Shown: in pieces, positions 52,408 to 61,596 of the stretch
Layout: the number at the start of each line of letters is the position of its first letter
Numbering within the stretch: the first letter of the stretch is position 1
Assembly: GCF_015354735.1 (NCBI RefSeq)
Contig: NZ_JACEFJ010000007.1
Location: forward strand, 62,001-126,000
Length of the DNA: 64,000 bases
DNA from: Pararhodonellum marinum
GTDB taxonomy: Bacteria; Bacteroidota; Bacteroidia; Cytophagales; Cyclobacteriaceae
Reading direction: 5' to 3'
The notes under the pieces: model-generated
Database searches by the model: none
The model's input: the letters and a program-made list of their open reading frames with translations, nothing else
What the model was told of the DNA's origin: nothing
Translations under genes and position numbers: made by a program

Positions 52408-53082
52408 ATGTCAAAACTTATTAATGGAGCTTTTCCCTTTGTTTTCAACGATGTGGAATTCCATATGTTAAAAGAAAAAGCACTTTATTACCCCGATAAA
52501 AAATCACTATTACTTGCTGATTTGCATTTTGGGAAGGCTGCCCATTTCAGGAAGTTCGGTATTCCTATTCCTGAGCAACCTCATCGGGACGATTTGAAAG
52601 TGTTACAGCGGCTGATTCTTGAGACTTCAGTCAAAGAGGTGTTGATTCTGGGGGACCTTTTTCACAGCAGTCTAAATGCACAATGGGGCGATATTCAGAA
52701 TTTTTTTGAAAGCTTCCCAGACATTCAGTTCCATTTGATCAAAGGAAATCACGATATTTTGCCGGCCCTCAGCTACCAATCGCCTAATCTCAAAGTTCAT
52801 GTGGAACCACTGATATATGGTCCTTTGCTGTTGAGTCACCAACCCTTGGATAAGGTACCAGAAGGGTTTCTTAATGTCTGTGGACACATCCACCCTGGGT
52901 ATGCTTTGAGGTCTGCGGGGAGACAAAGGCTCAGGTTACCTTGTTTTTACCGAAAAGAAAATCTGTTGATTTTGCCTGCTTTCGGGAAATTTACGGGTTT
53001 ATATGTGGTCACCTGCACCAGTGAGGACGAAATTTACGTTGTCACAGAGAACAAAGTCATGGCCATCAATTTAATGCAATAA
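52408..53082 (+). CDS. pdeM: PdeM-type metallophosphoesterase (ligase-associated endonuclease family)
   Basis: A 224-residue calcineurin-like enzyme with the two-metal motifs in order: LLLADLHFGKAAHFRKFG (D-x-H), ILGDLFHSS, LIKGNHDILP, LLSHQPLDK and NVCGHIHPGY (GHxH). Conserved PYHHFRK-like features and the small size fit PdeM, the DNA-repair-associated nuclease usually found with an ATP-dependent ligase and a helicase. Those partners are absent here. I use the ATG at 52408; the upstream TTG is not needed. A possible -7 element TAGATTTG lies at 52392-52399. Confidence 0.85.
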   Translation: MSKLINGAFPFVFNDVEFHMLKEKALYYPDKKSLLLADLHFGKAAHFRKFGIPIPEQPHRDDLKVLQRLILETSVKEVLILGDLFHSSLNAQWGDIQNFFESFPDIQFHLIKGNHDILPALSYQSPNLKVHVEPLIYGPLLLSHQPLDKVPEGFLNVCGHIHPGYALRSAGRQRLRLPCFYRKENLLILPAFGKFTGLYVVTCTSEDEIYVVTENKVMAINLMQ

Positions 53083-53133
53083 GGTTGGTTTAATGCGGAT
53101 ACCTGATTAATTTTGACCAATTCAATACCCTCC

Positions 53134-54024
53134 ATGGATAAACCAGCTAGAAAAAAGAAGAAACTGGGCAGTTTTAAATTTGCAAGTGTACTCTTTAGTA
53201 CCACGCTTTCCCTGTTCATTCTTGGCCTCTTTGGCGTGATTTTAATTCAGGCCAAAACCCTCACCTCCATTATTCGGGAAAACATTGAAATTCAGATTTT
53301 TCTCAACAAAAACATCTCCGAGGCCGACAGGAACAAGATTGGAAAAACTTTGGAATCAAAACCTTATGTACTGAATAAGGAGGGGCAACCTGTGATCACC
53401 TTTATTTCCAATGAAGAAGCTGCTAAAAACTTCTTGGAGGATACGGGAGAGGATTTTACCCGGTTTTTGGACGATAACCCTTTGCGTGACAGCTATACTT
53501 TTGCCGTCAGTGAGGAATTTCAGACTTCAGAGCAGATTGAGGAAATTGTGACTGAAATAAAAGCCATGAACGGGGTCTTTGAAGTTACCTATATGAGCGA
53601 CCTCATCGATTCCATCAATAAAAACCTGCTAAAAGTGAGTCTGGTGATGGGTGCCTTTATCCTGATTTTGATCATCACAGTAATCATTCTGATCAACAAT
53701 ACCATTCGTTTGGCTTTGTTTTCCCAAAGGTTCCTTATCCGCAGCATGCAACTGGTCGGTGCCACCAAAGGCTTTATCAGAAGACCTTTTCTGGGGAGAT
53801 CCTTCGTCTTCGGTGCCTTAGCTGGTCTGCTTTCATCTGGGTTACTTTATCTATTGATCGAATATGCCAAGGCCAACATTGACGGATTTGGCGTCCTACA
53901 AAACAATGAACTGCTCCTTATTCTGTTCGGGTCCCTGATTTTGATCGGGGCCATCTTGTCTTTGTTCAGTACACTGAGGGCAGTCAACAAATACTTAAAT
54001 ATGTCACTAGACGAACTTTATTAA
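53134..54024 (+). CDS. ftsX: cell-division ABC-type membrane protein FtsX
   Basis: A 296-residue protein beginning MDKPARKKKKLGSFKF with a first helix (about 22-45). A periplasmic loop follows (IEIQIFLNKNISEADRNKIG, FISNEEAAKNFLEDTGEDFT), then three C-terminal helices with the FtsX signature RSMQLVGATKGFIRRPFLGRS (about 205-225). It partners FtsE, whose gene is elsewhere, and regulates peptidoglycan hydrolases at the septum. I chose the ATG at 53134 over an upstream TTG. It heads the conserved cluster ftsX-DUF3098-uppP-truB-ribF, with a 2-bp gap to the next gene. Confidence 0.94.
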   Translation: MDKPARKKKKLGSFKFASVLFSTTLSLFILGLFGVILIQAKTLTSIIRENIEIQIFLNKNISEADRNKIGKTLESKPYVLNKEGQPVITFISNEEAAKNFLEDTGEDFTRFLDDNPLRDSYTFAVSEEFQTSEQIEEIVTEIKAMNGVFEVTYMSDLIDSINKNLLKVSLVMGAFILILIITVIILINNTIRLALFSQRFLIRSMQLVGATKGFIRRPFLGRSFVFGALAGLLSSGLLYLLIEYAKANIDGFGVLQNNELLLILFGSLILIGAILSLFSTLRAVNKYLNMSLDELY

Positions 54025-54026
54025 AC

Positions 54027-54236
54027 ATGAGTGAGAACAACATGCCTTTTTCAAGGAAAAACTATCAGCTGATGCTAATAGGCATAGGTATCATCGCCCT
54101 TGGATTTATCATCATAGGCCTTGATAAAACCCAACATGGATTTGGGGTAATGGGCCTCACTTTGGGACCTGTAATCACCTTGATAGGATTTATTTTTCAA
54201 TTTTATGCCATTTTTCATAAACCAAAGGAAAATTAA
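54027..54236 (+). CDS. DUF3098 small membrane protein
   Basis: A 69-residue protein with two hydrophobic helices (about 13-31 and 39-61: YQLMLIGIGIIALGFIIIGLD and GVMGLTLGPVITLIGFIFQF). It is the Bacteroidota DUF3098 family, which is regularly found between ftsX and uppP. The function is unknown. Its stop overlaps the uppP start by one base (TAATG). Confidence 0.9.
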   Translation: MSENNMPFSRKNYQLMLIGIGIIALGFIIIGLDKTQHGFGVMGLTLGPVITLIGFIFQFYAIFHKPKEN

Positions 54237-55033
54237 TGACCTTAATTGAAGCGATCATACTTGGCATCGTCCAGGGATTGACCGAATTTTTACCTGTCAG
54301 CAGCAGTGGACACATAGAACTTGGTAGCTACATACTTGGCGTACAAGCAGGTGATAACATGCTATTTACCATCGTGGTCCATGCCGCAACCGCTTTGAGC
54401 ACCATTGTGGTGTTCAGAAAAGACATTTGGGCCATCTTCATGGATTTGTTCAAGTTCCAATGGAATGCCGGAACACAATTTATAGCCAAAATTGCAGTGA
54501 CTCTGATCCCCATAGGTATAGTAGGGGTCTTTTTTGAGGAACAAATCGAATCATTCTTTGGCGGAAAAATCATTTTTGTGGGGAGCATGTTGCTGATTAC
54601 TTCCCTCCTTTTGTTATTTTCCCATTATGTGATCAAAAAGAATGGGGAAGTTACCTTTCCAAAAGCTTTGCTCATAGGCATCGCACAGACTTTGGCAGTT
54701 TTGCCAGGTATATCCCGTTCCGGAGCCACCATTTCGACTGCCTTGTTATTGGGTGTCGAAAAGGAGGAGGCCACGCGATTTTCTTTTTTGATGGTGTTGG
54801 TTCCTATTTTGGGCGCTTCATTCCTTAAGGTCATCAAGTACATCAAAGCCCCTGAACTGGCAGAAAGCATCCCCGGTTCAGTACTGACGGCCGGATTTAT
54901 CGCTGCCTTTCTTGCCGGGCTTTTGGCCTGTGTCTGGATGATCCAAATAGTGAAAAGGGGAAAACTGATATATTTCTCCATCTATTGCGCCATAGTAGGT
55001 ATCGTTGCCATAGTGGCTGGATTGATTATTTAA
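54236..55033 (+). CDS. uppP: undecaprenyl-diphosphatase UppP (BacA)
   Basis: A 265-residue polytopic membrane enzyme that dephosphorylates undecaprenyl diphosphate to recycle the lipid carrier of cell-wall synthesis. Conserved blocks are GLTEFLPVSSSGHIELG (about residues 14-30) and LPGISRSGATISTALLLG (about 160-177), which carry the active-site residues. Hydrophobic helices cover nearly the full length. In the ftsX-uppP-truB-ribF cluster, 3 bp before truB. Confidence 0.96.
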   Translation: MTLIEAIILGIVQGLTEFLPVSSSGHIELGSYILGVQAGDNMLFTIVVHAATALSTIVVFRKDIWAIFMDLFKFQWNAGTQFIAKIAVTLIPIGIVGVFFEEQIESFFGGKIIFVGSMLLITSLLLLFSHYVIKKNGEVTFPKALLIGIAQTLAVLPGISRSGATISTALLLGVEKEEATRFSFLMVLVPILGASFLKVIKYIKAPELAESIPGSVLTAGFIAAFLAGLLACVWMIQIVKRGKLIYFSIYCAIVGIVAIVAGLII

Positions 55034-55036
55034 AAC

Positions 55037-55714
55037 ATGTCGGAACAGGATCCTTACGGAGAAGTATTTTTGGTCAACAAGCCTTATGAATGGACCTCAT
55101 TTGATGTTGTCAAAAAAATAAGGAATGCACTGCAGGTGAAAAAAGTCGGTCATGCCGGTACTTTGGACCCATTGGCTACCGGTTTATTGATCATATGCGC
55201 AGGCAGAAAAACCAAAAGCATCAATGATTACATGGGCATGGAGAAAGAGTATACCGGGACATTTGTGCTGGGTGCTACCACTGAATCCTTTGATTTGGAA
55301 AAAGAGATTACCCCTGTAGCCGATCCAACTGGGTTAACCCAAGACGAGGTCCAAAGGGCCATTGCGCAACTGACTGGAGATATTTTACAAATCCCTCCCA
55401 CCCACTCCGCTATCAAGGTCGATGGCAAAAGGGTGTATGAATCTGCGAGAAAGGGCATTTCGGTCAAAATGGATCCAAGACCTGTTCAAGTCACTGAATT
55501 TGAACTGACCCGGTTTGAGTTGCCTGAAATTGATTTTAGAATCGTTTGTTCCAAGGGGACCTACATCAGAAGTCTAGCGAGAGATCTTGGTGAGATGCTC
55601 GGTGTAGGTGCTTATCTTGCGGCCCTGACTAGGACTAGAATCGGAACCTTCCGATTGGAAGATGCAGCAGATGTGGTACCTTTGACAGAAAGCATTAAAG
55701 CTCGGCAGCAATGA
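55037..55714 (+). CDS. truB: tRNA pseudouridine-55 synthase TruB
   Basis: A 225-residue enzyme making pseudouridine 55 in the T loop of tRNAs. Visible blocks: NKPYEWTSFDVVKKIRNAL, the catalytic GHAGTLDPLATGLLIICAG (Asp at about residue 41), a central KEYTGTFVLGATTESFDLE, and PPTHSAIKVDGKRVYESARKG. It is a little shorter than many bacterial TruB proteins, lacking the C-terminal PUA domain, which is usual in Bacteroidota. Its last bases overlap ribF (ATGA). Confidence 0.96.
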   Translation: MSEQDPYGEVFLVNKPYEWTSFDVVKKIRNALQVKKVGHAGTLDPLATGLLIICAGRKTKSINDYMGMEKEYTGTFVLGATTESFDLEKEITPVADPTGLTQDEVQRAIAQLTGDILQIPPTHSAIKVDGKRVYESARKGISVKMDPRPVQVTEFELTRFELPEIDFRIVCSKGTYIRSLARDLGEMLGVGAYLAALTRTRIGTFRLEDAADVVPLTESIKARQQ

Positions 55715-56655
55715 AAATTCATGAAGGCCTAGACCATTTTCCCAAAGTCAAAAACCCAGTTGTAAGCAGCGGGACTTTTGATGGGGTGCATTTGGGACAT
55801 CAGAAAATATTAAGAAGACTCAAAATTCTGGCAGAGAAGGTAGGTGGAGAAACGGTTCTTATCACGTATTGGCCACATCCCAGGCTGGTACTCTATCCAA
55901 AAGAACATCAGCTTCGACTTTTAAGCACCTTTGAAGAAAAGGCCAAGCTGCTCAGAAAATTTGGCATTGATCACCTTTTGACCATCCCATTCACCAAGGA
56001 GTTTTCACAGCTGACTTCTGAGGCTTTTGTAAAGAAAGTGCTGGTTGAGAAAATTAAAACCCATACCTTAGTCATAGGCTACGACCACCGGTTCGGAAAA
56101 AACCGTGAGGGAAGTTTTGAATACCTCAAATCAAACATCAGTGCATTTCCTTTCGATTTGGAAGAAATTTCCCGAGAGGACATTGACAATGTGGGGATAT
56201 CCAGCACCAAAATAAGGAAAGCCCTGGAAACAGGTGATGTGGCGACCGCCAATGAATATTTGGGCCGGGAATATGAGTTGAACGGTCTTGTCATCAAAGG
56301 ACAGCAGATAGGTCGATCCATTGGCTTTCCCACAGCCAATATCTACATTCCCAATGACTACAAACTAGTACCCAGTGATGGGGTGTATGCTGTCCACGTC
56401 GGGTTAGGTGAAGAAAGGTACGGAGGTATGCTGAATATTGGAAACCGGCCCACTGTAGATGGTACCAAAAAAACCGTTGAAGTCCATCTATTTAACTTTG
56501 ACGATGACCTTTATGATAAACAAATCACCGTTTACTTAAAGGAATTTTTGAGACCGGAAAAAAAATTCGGAAATTTGGAAGCCTTAAAGAATCAATTGGT
56601 CAAAGACCGCCAAGAAGCCATGGATATTGTCAAAACAACTGATTTCAGATCATGA
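55711..56655 (+). CDS. ribF: bifunctional riboflavin kinase / FAD synthetase RibF
   Basis: A 314-residue protein. The N-terminal FAD-synthetase half has [20 protein letters not shown] (nucleotide-binding GxFDGxHxGH) and [20 protein letters not shown]. The C-terminal riboflavin-kinase half has [16 protein letters not shown] (about 205-220) and [21 protein letters not shown]. It makes FMN and FAD. It overlaps truB and scoA by 4 bp each, showing translational coupling across the cluster. Confidence 0.96.
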   Translation: MKIHEGLDHFPKVKNPVVSSGTFDGVHLGHQKILRRLKILAEKVGGETVLITYWPHPRLVLYPKEHQLRLLSTFEEKAKLLRKFGIDHLLTIPFTKEFSQLTSEAFVKKVLVEKIKTHTLVIGYDHRFGKNREGSFEYLKSNISAFPFDLEEISREDIDNVGISSTKIRKALETGDVATANEYLGREYELNGLVIKGQQIGRSIGFPTANIYIPNDYKLVPSDGVYAVHVGLGEERYGGMLNIGNRPTVDGTKKTVEVHLFNFDDDLYDKQITVYLKEFLRPEKKFGNLEALKNQLVKDRQEAMDIVKTTDFRS

Positions 56656-57347
56656 TCAACAAAACAATAAAGGATGCCGATGAAGCTGTAAAGGATATAT
56701 CCAATAACGCTGTGTTAATGATAGGTGGTTTTGGTTTGAGCGGAATCCCTGAGAACAGCATTACTGCATTATTGAAAAAAGATATTTCCGGACTAACCTG
56801 TATTTCCAACAATGCCGGGGTGGATGATTTTGGCATCGGCCTTATGCTTAAAAAAAGGATGGTCAAAAAAATGATTTCAAGCTATGTAGGAGAAAACAAG
56901 GAGTTTGAAAGGCAATTGCTCAGTGGGGAACTGGAAGTAGAGCTTATTCCTCAAGGGTCTTTGGCTGAAAGGGTAAGGGCTGGAGGAGCCGGTATTCCGG
57001 CATTTTTTACCCCCGCGGGTGTAGGTACGGAAGTGGCAGAAGGGAAAGAAGTCAGAGAGTTTCATGGAAAACTGTATCTGATGGAGCGCTGGCTGAGGGC
57101 TGATTTTTCTCTGGTCAAGGCTTGGAAGGGAGACACCGCAGGGAATTTGATTTTCAAAGGCACAGCACGCAATTTCAATCCCATGATGGCAGCAGCCGGA
57201 ACGATCACCATCGCAGAAGTAGAAGAACTGGTGGAAGCTGGAAGTCTCGATCCCAATCAGATCCATACTCCAGGAATCTATGTGCAGCGGATCTACCAAG
57301 GGAAGGACTATGAAAAAAGGATAGAACAAAAAACGATAAGCCAGTAA
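56652..57347 (+). CDS. scoA: CoA transferase subunit A (succinyl-CoA:3-ketoacid type)
   Basis: A 231-residue alpha subunit of a 3-oxoacid CoA transferase. The start [16 protein letters not shown] and the glycine-rich [17 protein letters not shown] are the family opening; the later [20 protein letters not shown] and [17 protein letters not shown] are typical. Together with the beta subunit 54 bp downstream it transfers CoA between succinyl-CoA and ketoacids in ketone-body or branched-chain catabolism. Its start overlaps the ribF stop. Confidence 0.93.
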   Translation: MINKTIKDADEAVKDISNNAVLMIGGFGLSGIPENSITALLKKDISGLTCISNNAGVDDFGIGLMLKKRMVKKMISSYVGENKEFERQLLSGELEVELIPQGSLAERVRAGGAGIPAFFTPAGVGTEVAEGKEVREFHGKLYLMERWLRADFSLVKAWKGDTAGNLIFKGTARNFNPMMAAAGTITIAEVEELVEAGSLDPNQIHTPGIYVQRIYQGKDYEKRIEQKTISQ

Positions 57348-57401
57348 ATATAACCTTCTTTAAGGAATCTCAGATCAAAAATACTCCCTAAACGAACCAA
57401 C

Positions 57402-58061
57402 ATGCTGGATAAGAATCAAATTGCAAAAAGAATTGCCAAAGAGGTCAAGAATGGACAGTACATTAATTTAGGTATCGGAATTCCTACTTTGGTAGCCAAT
57501 TACATTCCCAATGACCTGGAAGTAGTGCTTCAATCTGAGAATGGCTTACTTGGGATAGGCCCTTTCCCCAAAGAAGACGACATAGATCCAGATCTAATCA
57601 ATGCCGGCAAGCAGACCATTACCATGACAAAAGGCTCAGCTTTATTCAGTTCAGCCGAATCCTTTGCCATGATCCGTGGGGGGCATGTTCATTTGACTAT
57701 CTTGGGCGCCATGGAGGTTTCAGAAAACGGCGACATTGCCAACTGGAAAATCCCGGGAAAAATGGTGAAAGGAATGGGAGGAGCCATGGACTTGGTGGCA
57801 TCAGCAGAAAACATCATCGTAGCCATGCAGCATTGCAGCAAGGACGGAAAATCCAAGTTGCTTAAAACATGTAGCCTACCGATCACAGGCATCAAATGTG
57901 TCAAAAAAGTAGTGACAGATCTTGCTGTTTTGAAAATTTTGCCAGAAGGTGGGTTTAAATTATTGGAAAGAGCACCAGGTATTTCGGTGGAAGAAATCAG
58001 ATCCAAAACAGAAGGTAGACTTGTAGTAGAAGGAGAGGTTCCTGAAATGGACATCCAATAG
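57402..58061 (+). CDS. scoB: CoA transferase subunit B (succinyl-CoA:3-ketoacid type)
   Basis: A 219-residue beta subunit. YINLGIGIPTLVANYI is followed by the catalytic glutamate motif SENGLLGIGPFPKEDDIDPD (Glu at about residue 47). The later FAMIRGGHVHLTILGAMEVS and DLVASAENIIVAMQHCSKDG are typical. It forms the heterotetramer with the upstream alpha subunit. Confidence 0.95.
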   Translation: MLDKNQIAKRIAKEVKNGQYINLGIGIPTLVANYIPNDLEVVLQSENGLLGIGPFPKEDDIDPDLINAGKQTITMTKGSALFSSAESFAMIRGGHVHLTILGAMEVSENGDIANWKIPGKMVKGMGGAMDLVASAENIIVAMQHCSKDGKSKLLKTCSLPITGIKCVKKVVTDLAVLKILPEGGFKLLERAPGISVEEIRSKTEGRLVVEGEVPEMDIQ

Positions 58062-58132
58062 CTTATTCATTCAGGTTCATCCCCAATAAAGACTAAAAAT
58101 TAACCAGCTGTTATTCGCATTAATTTAAAAAA

Positions 58133-58477
58133 ATGAAAAACTCAGAAATAAAATTCAAAGTAGAGCTAGACGACAAAAACCTACCCAAAAAAATTCTTTG
58201 GGATGCTTCTGACAAAGAAGCAGAAGGCATGGAATCTACCAAAAGCATCAGTCTCAATGTCTGGGATAACCTCAACCATTCTACTTTAAGGATAGATCTA
58301 TGGACGGATGACATGTCTGTAGCCGAGATGAAAAGATTTTATATTGATGTGATAGGAGGTATGGCACAGACCATATTAAATAGTACAGGAGATGAATTTA
58401 TGTCAGAAGAAATGAAAGAACTGTGTGACCGTTTGGTAAAACATGTCAACGAGGAAAACAAAAAGTCTGATAATTAA
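58133..58477 (+). CDS. gldC: gliding motility protein GldC
   Basis: A 114-residue soluble protein matching GldC of Bacteroidota gliding systems: KFKVELDDKNLPKKILWDAS, SISLNVWDNLNHSTLRIDLW, and FYIDVIGGMAQTILNSTGD. GldC acts with other gliding proteins; the rest of the motility genes are not in this window. The protein also occurs in non-gliding members of the phylum, so motility cannot be concluded. About 70 bp separate it from scoB. Confidence 0.93.
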   Translation: MKNSEIKFKVELDDKNLPKKILWDASDKEAEGMESTKSISLNVWDNLNHSTLRIDLWTDDMSVAEMKRFYIDVIGGMAQTILNSTGDEFMSEEMKELCDRLVKHVNEENKKSDN

Positions 58478-58698
58478 TCACTTAGAGTAAGTTGAATTTT
58501 GCAATAATCCATTTTTTCAATTGGATGTTAGGATTAAATGACACTTTTCACAAATGATATTTTTCATTTTAGGACAAAAATCTTTTTAAGCATAGAAAAT
58601 TAAACTTTTTTTATAATATATTTCGCTAGTATTGTTAGGTTAAAAATGCATCCATTTAAGCCAAAAAATATTAAAACAAACATAAACCCAAGAAACCA

Positions 58699-61584
58699 AT
58701 GAATCATTTTAAATCAAAAATTTGGTGGAAAGCTGCTGTACTTTTTGCCATGATTTCCCTGAATACCCTTTTGGTTTATGCCCAAGGCACTACCAATATT
58801 TCAGGTAATGTCACTGATGCGGATACCAAAGAAACCTTGATCGGGGTTAATATACTGGTCAAAGGGAAAGTAATCGGTACCATCACTGATGTCAATGGAA
58901 ATTTTAACCTAAGGGTAAATCAGGATCCGCCATTGACTTTGGTTTTTTCCATGGTGGGTTTTGCCAGTAAGGAAGTGGAGATCAGCCAAAGCCAGGTCAG
59001 CAACCTACAGGTAACACTTGCTGAACAAACCATATTGGGTCAAGAAGTAGTGGTATCAGCTTCGAGGGTAGAAGAAAGCATTTTGCAATCTCCCGTTTCT
59101 ATTGAGAAAATGGACATTTTGGCTATCCGGGATACGCCATCTGACACCTATTACAAAGCCATCGCCAACCTTAAAGGAGTGGATGTCACCTCCTCCTCCA
59201 TTAACTTTCAGATCATCAACGCGCGAGGATTCAATTCTACTGGCAATACCAGATTTGTTCAGCTGACCGATGGAATGGATACGCAGGCGCCGGCTTTGAA
59301 CTTCCCCATCGGAAACCTAAATGGCCCTTCAGAGCTTGACGTAGAAAGCGTAGAATTCATTCCAGGAGCCTCATCAGCACTTTATGGACCAAATGCTTTT
59401 AATGGGATACTTTTAGTAAACAGCAAGAGTCCTTTTGAATACCAAGGCCTCAGCGGATTCTACAAACAAGGGGTCAACCACCTCAACGGACGGGCTGGAG
59501 AACCTCAGAGTCCACAGCCCATGTTTGAAGGTTCGATTCGCTATGCCCATGCTTTCAACAATAAATTTGCTTTTAAAGTCAATGCCTCTTACATGCAGGC
59601 AGAAGATTGGTACGGTACAGATCAAACGGATCTGAATGAAAGAAATCAAGGCAACCTTCCCTTCAATCCAGGTGCAAATAGAGTCCACGTTTTTGGTGAT
59701 GAGGTGGCCAACAACATTGGCTTACTAAGAAATGTGGGTGCGATCCAACAACAAGCCAACGCCCTTGGACTGGGTGGTTACCTTTCATCCATTCCTGACC
59801 AAGTGGTATCAAGAACTGGCTATGATGAAAGATTTTTAGTGGATTACCAAGCTAAAAACCTGAAATTGAATACCGCCTTACACTACAGAATAACTGATAA
59901 AGCCGAACTTTCCTATACTTTCAATTACGGGGGAGGTACGTCAGTCTACACTGGAGCCCAGCGATACTCTTTAAGGAATTTCGAAATCAGCCAGCATAAA
60001 TTGGAACTCAGAGGAGACAATTTCTTCTTGAGGGGATATACCACCCGGGAGAATTCTGGAGAATCCTACATTGCTGATCTGACAGGGGTCAACATCAACA
60101 GCCGATGGAATGATAATTCCAGTTGGTTTGGTGAATATACCTTGACGTATATGGGTGCTTTGGCAGCTGCTGGCGTTCAACCTGGCACCATGGGATCTGT
60201 AGAACAGCAAGCAGGAGCGCACCAGGCAGCCAGAAACTTTGCCGATAGAAACCGCTTTATGCCTGGTACCCCGGAATTTGAAAATGCCAAAAGAGAGATC
60301 AACGGTGAAATCATTCCAGCTGGTTCGCTATTCAATGATCAGTCCAGAATGTACCATGGAGAGGGCCAGTACAATTTCAAGGAAGAAATCGACTTTATGG
60401 ATTTGCAGGTCGGCGCCTCTTACCGCTTGTTTGAACTGAGATCCAACGGAACCATCTTTGCCGATGTGGAAGGAAATGACATCACCATTGCGGAATACGG
60501 TGCGTTTGTCCAAGCTGGTAAAAGAGTGGCGAATGATAAATTGAAATTTATGGGATCCTTGAGGTACGACAAAAACGAAAACTTTGCCGGACAGATCAAC
60601 CCTAGGATCTCAGCAGTTTATACAGAAGGCAACAACAACATCAGACTTTCTTATCAAACAGGTTTCAGGATGCCTACCACTCAGGCCCAACACATAGACC
60701 TCAATGTGGTCTCAGCGAGGTTGATTGGTGGCCTGCCTTTCTACCGAGAACGCTATGACATCTTCAACAATGCCTTTTCTTTGGCCTCTGTCAATGCCTA
60801 CACTGCAGCGGTAGGTGCAGGTGCCAGTCCTGTTGATCCATCGGCAACTTCCTTGTTGCAGCCGGTGACGGAGCTACCTGATCTCAGGCCCGAACAGGTG
60901 CAATCCATAGAGGTGGGTTATAAAGGCCTCTTGGCCAACAACAGGCTTCTGGTTGACGTAGCCTATTACTACAATGTTTACAATGATTTCATCACCCAGA
61001 CAGCGGTGAGGAGAGCGCCGGGACCGGTATTTCCAACCCCACAAAATGGAGATCAGTTGGCCATCAACGCCATCAACGCTCCTACGCTTTTGACTCCAAT
61101 TACTACACCTGGCCAGGAAAACACCTTCCAGACTTATACTAACCTGGTGGATGACCAAGTAAGGGCCCACGGAGCAGCCATCGGCCTTACCTATAACCTT
61201 CCAAAAAACTATACCATCAGCGGAAATTACAATTTTAACCGGCTGTTGACTGAATTCGAAGAAGGTTTCCTATCTGAATTCAACACGCCTGAACACAAGA
61301 CCAACATCATATTCGGCAACAGGAGATTGACAAAGTATCTGGGCTTTAATGTGGCTTACAGGTATCAAACCGAATTTGAATGGCAGTCTTCCTTTGCGAT
61401 AGGTACTGTGCCTGCTGTACACAATTTCGATGCCCAGGTCAGTTACAAAGTTCCTAGCATTAAGTCCATCGTAAAGCTGGGTGGTTCCAATATTTTCAAC
61501 AACAGGTACATCCTCAATTTTGGAGGCCCCAGCATCGGAGCCATTTATTACATCTCGATTACCTTTGACGAATTGTTAAATTAA
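58699..61584 (+). CDS. TonB-dependent outer-membrane receptor
   Basis: A 961-residue outer-membrane receptor. It has a signal peptide (1-29), then a CarboxypepD_reg-like domain (about 33-120: TNISGNVTDADTKETLIGVN, INVNGNFNLRVN). A plug follows (about 130-245: SPVSIEKMDILAIRDTPSD, FVQLTDGMDTQAPALNF, YGPNAFNGILLVNSKSP), then a barrel of alternating aromatic strands ending FDELLN. It imports an unknown ligand with TonB energy. The SGNH-fold lipoprotein gene starts 12 bp later and is very likely its partner, either surface-exposed or periplasmic. Confidence 0.93.
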   Translation: MNHFKSKIWWKAAVLFAMISLNTLLVYAQGTTNISGNVTDADTKETLIGVNILVKGKVIGTITDVNGNFNLRVNQDPPLTLVFSMVGFASKEVEISQSQVSNLQVTLAEQTILGQEVVVSASRVEESILQSPVSIEKMDILAIRDTPSDTYYKAIANLKGVDVTSSSINFQIINARGFNSTGNTRFVQLTDGMDTQAPALNFPIGNLNGPSELDVESVEFIPGASSALYGPNAFNGILLVNSKSPFEYQGLSGFYKQGVNHLNGRAGEPQSPQPMFEGSIRYAHAFNNKFAFKVNASYMQAEDWYGTDQTDLNERNQGNLPFNPGANRVHVFGDEVANNIGLLRNVGAIQQQANALGLGGYLSSIPDQVVSRTGYDERFLVDYQAKNLKLNTALHYRITDKAELSYTFNYGGGTSVYTGAQRYSLRNFEISQHKLELRGDNFFLRGYTTRENSGESYIADLTGVNINSRWNDNSSWFGEYTLTYMGALAAAGVQPGTMGSVEQQAGAHQAARNFADRNRFMPGTPEFENAKREINGEIIPAGSLFNDQSRMYHGEGQYNFKEEIDFMDLQVGASYRLFELRSNGTIFADVEGNDITIAEYGAFVQAGKRVANDKLKFMGSLRYDKNENFAGQINPRISAVYTEGNNNIRLSYQTGFRMPTTQAQHIDLNVVSARLIGGLPFYRERYDIFNNAFSLASVNAYTAAVGAGASPVDPSATSLLQPVTELPDLRPEQVQSIEVGYKGLLANNRLLVDVAYYYNVYNDFITQTAVRRAPGPVFPTPQNGDQLAINAINAPTLLTPITTPGQENTFQTYTNLVDDQVRAHGAAIGLTYNLPKNYTISGNYNFNRLLTEFEEGFLSEFNTPEHKTNIIFGNRRLTKYLGFNVAYRYQTEFEWQSSFAIGTVPAVHNFDAQVSYKVPSIKSIVKLGGSNIFNNRYILNFGGPSIGAIYYISITFDELLN

Positions 61585-61596
61585 ACAGGAGCAATC

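Noticed and set aside
53134-54024. Possibility that FtsX is one of the MacB-type permeases
   Set aside because: It has four helices, one short periplasmic loop and the FtsX signature, and lies in the conserved division/cell-wall cluster.
58499-58698. Possible promoter TATATTTC upstream of the TonB receptor
   Set aside because: The last base deviates from TAnnTTTG and no -33 TTTG stands at the right distance.
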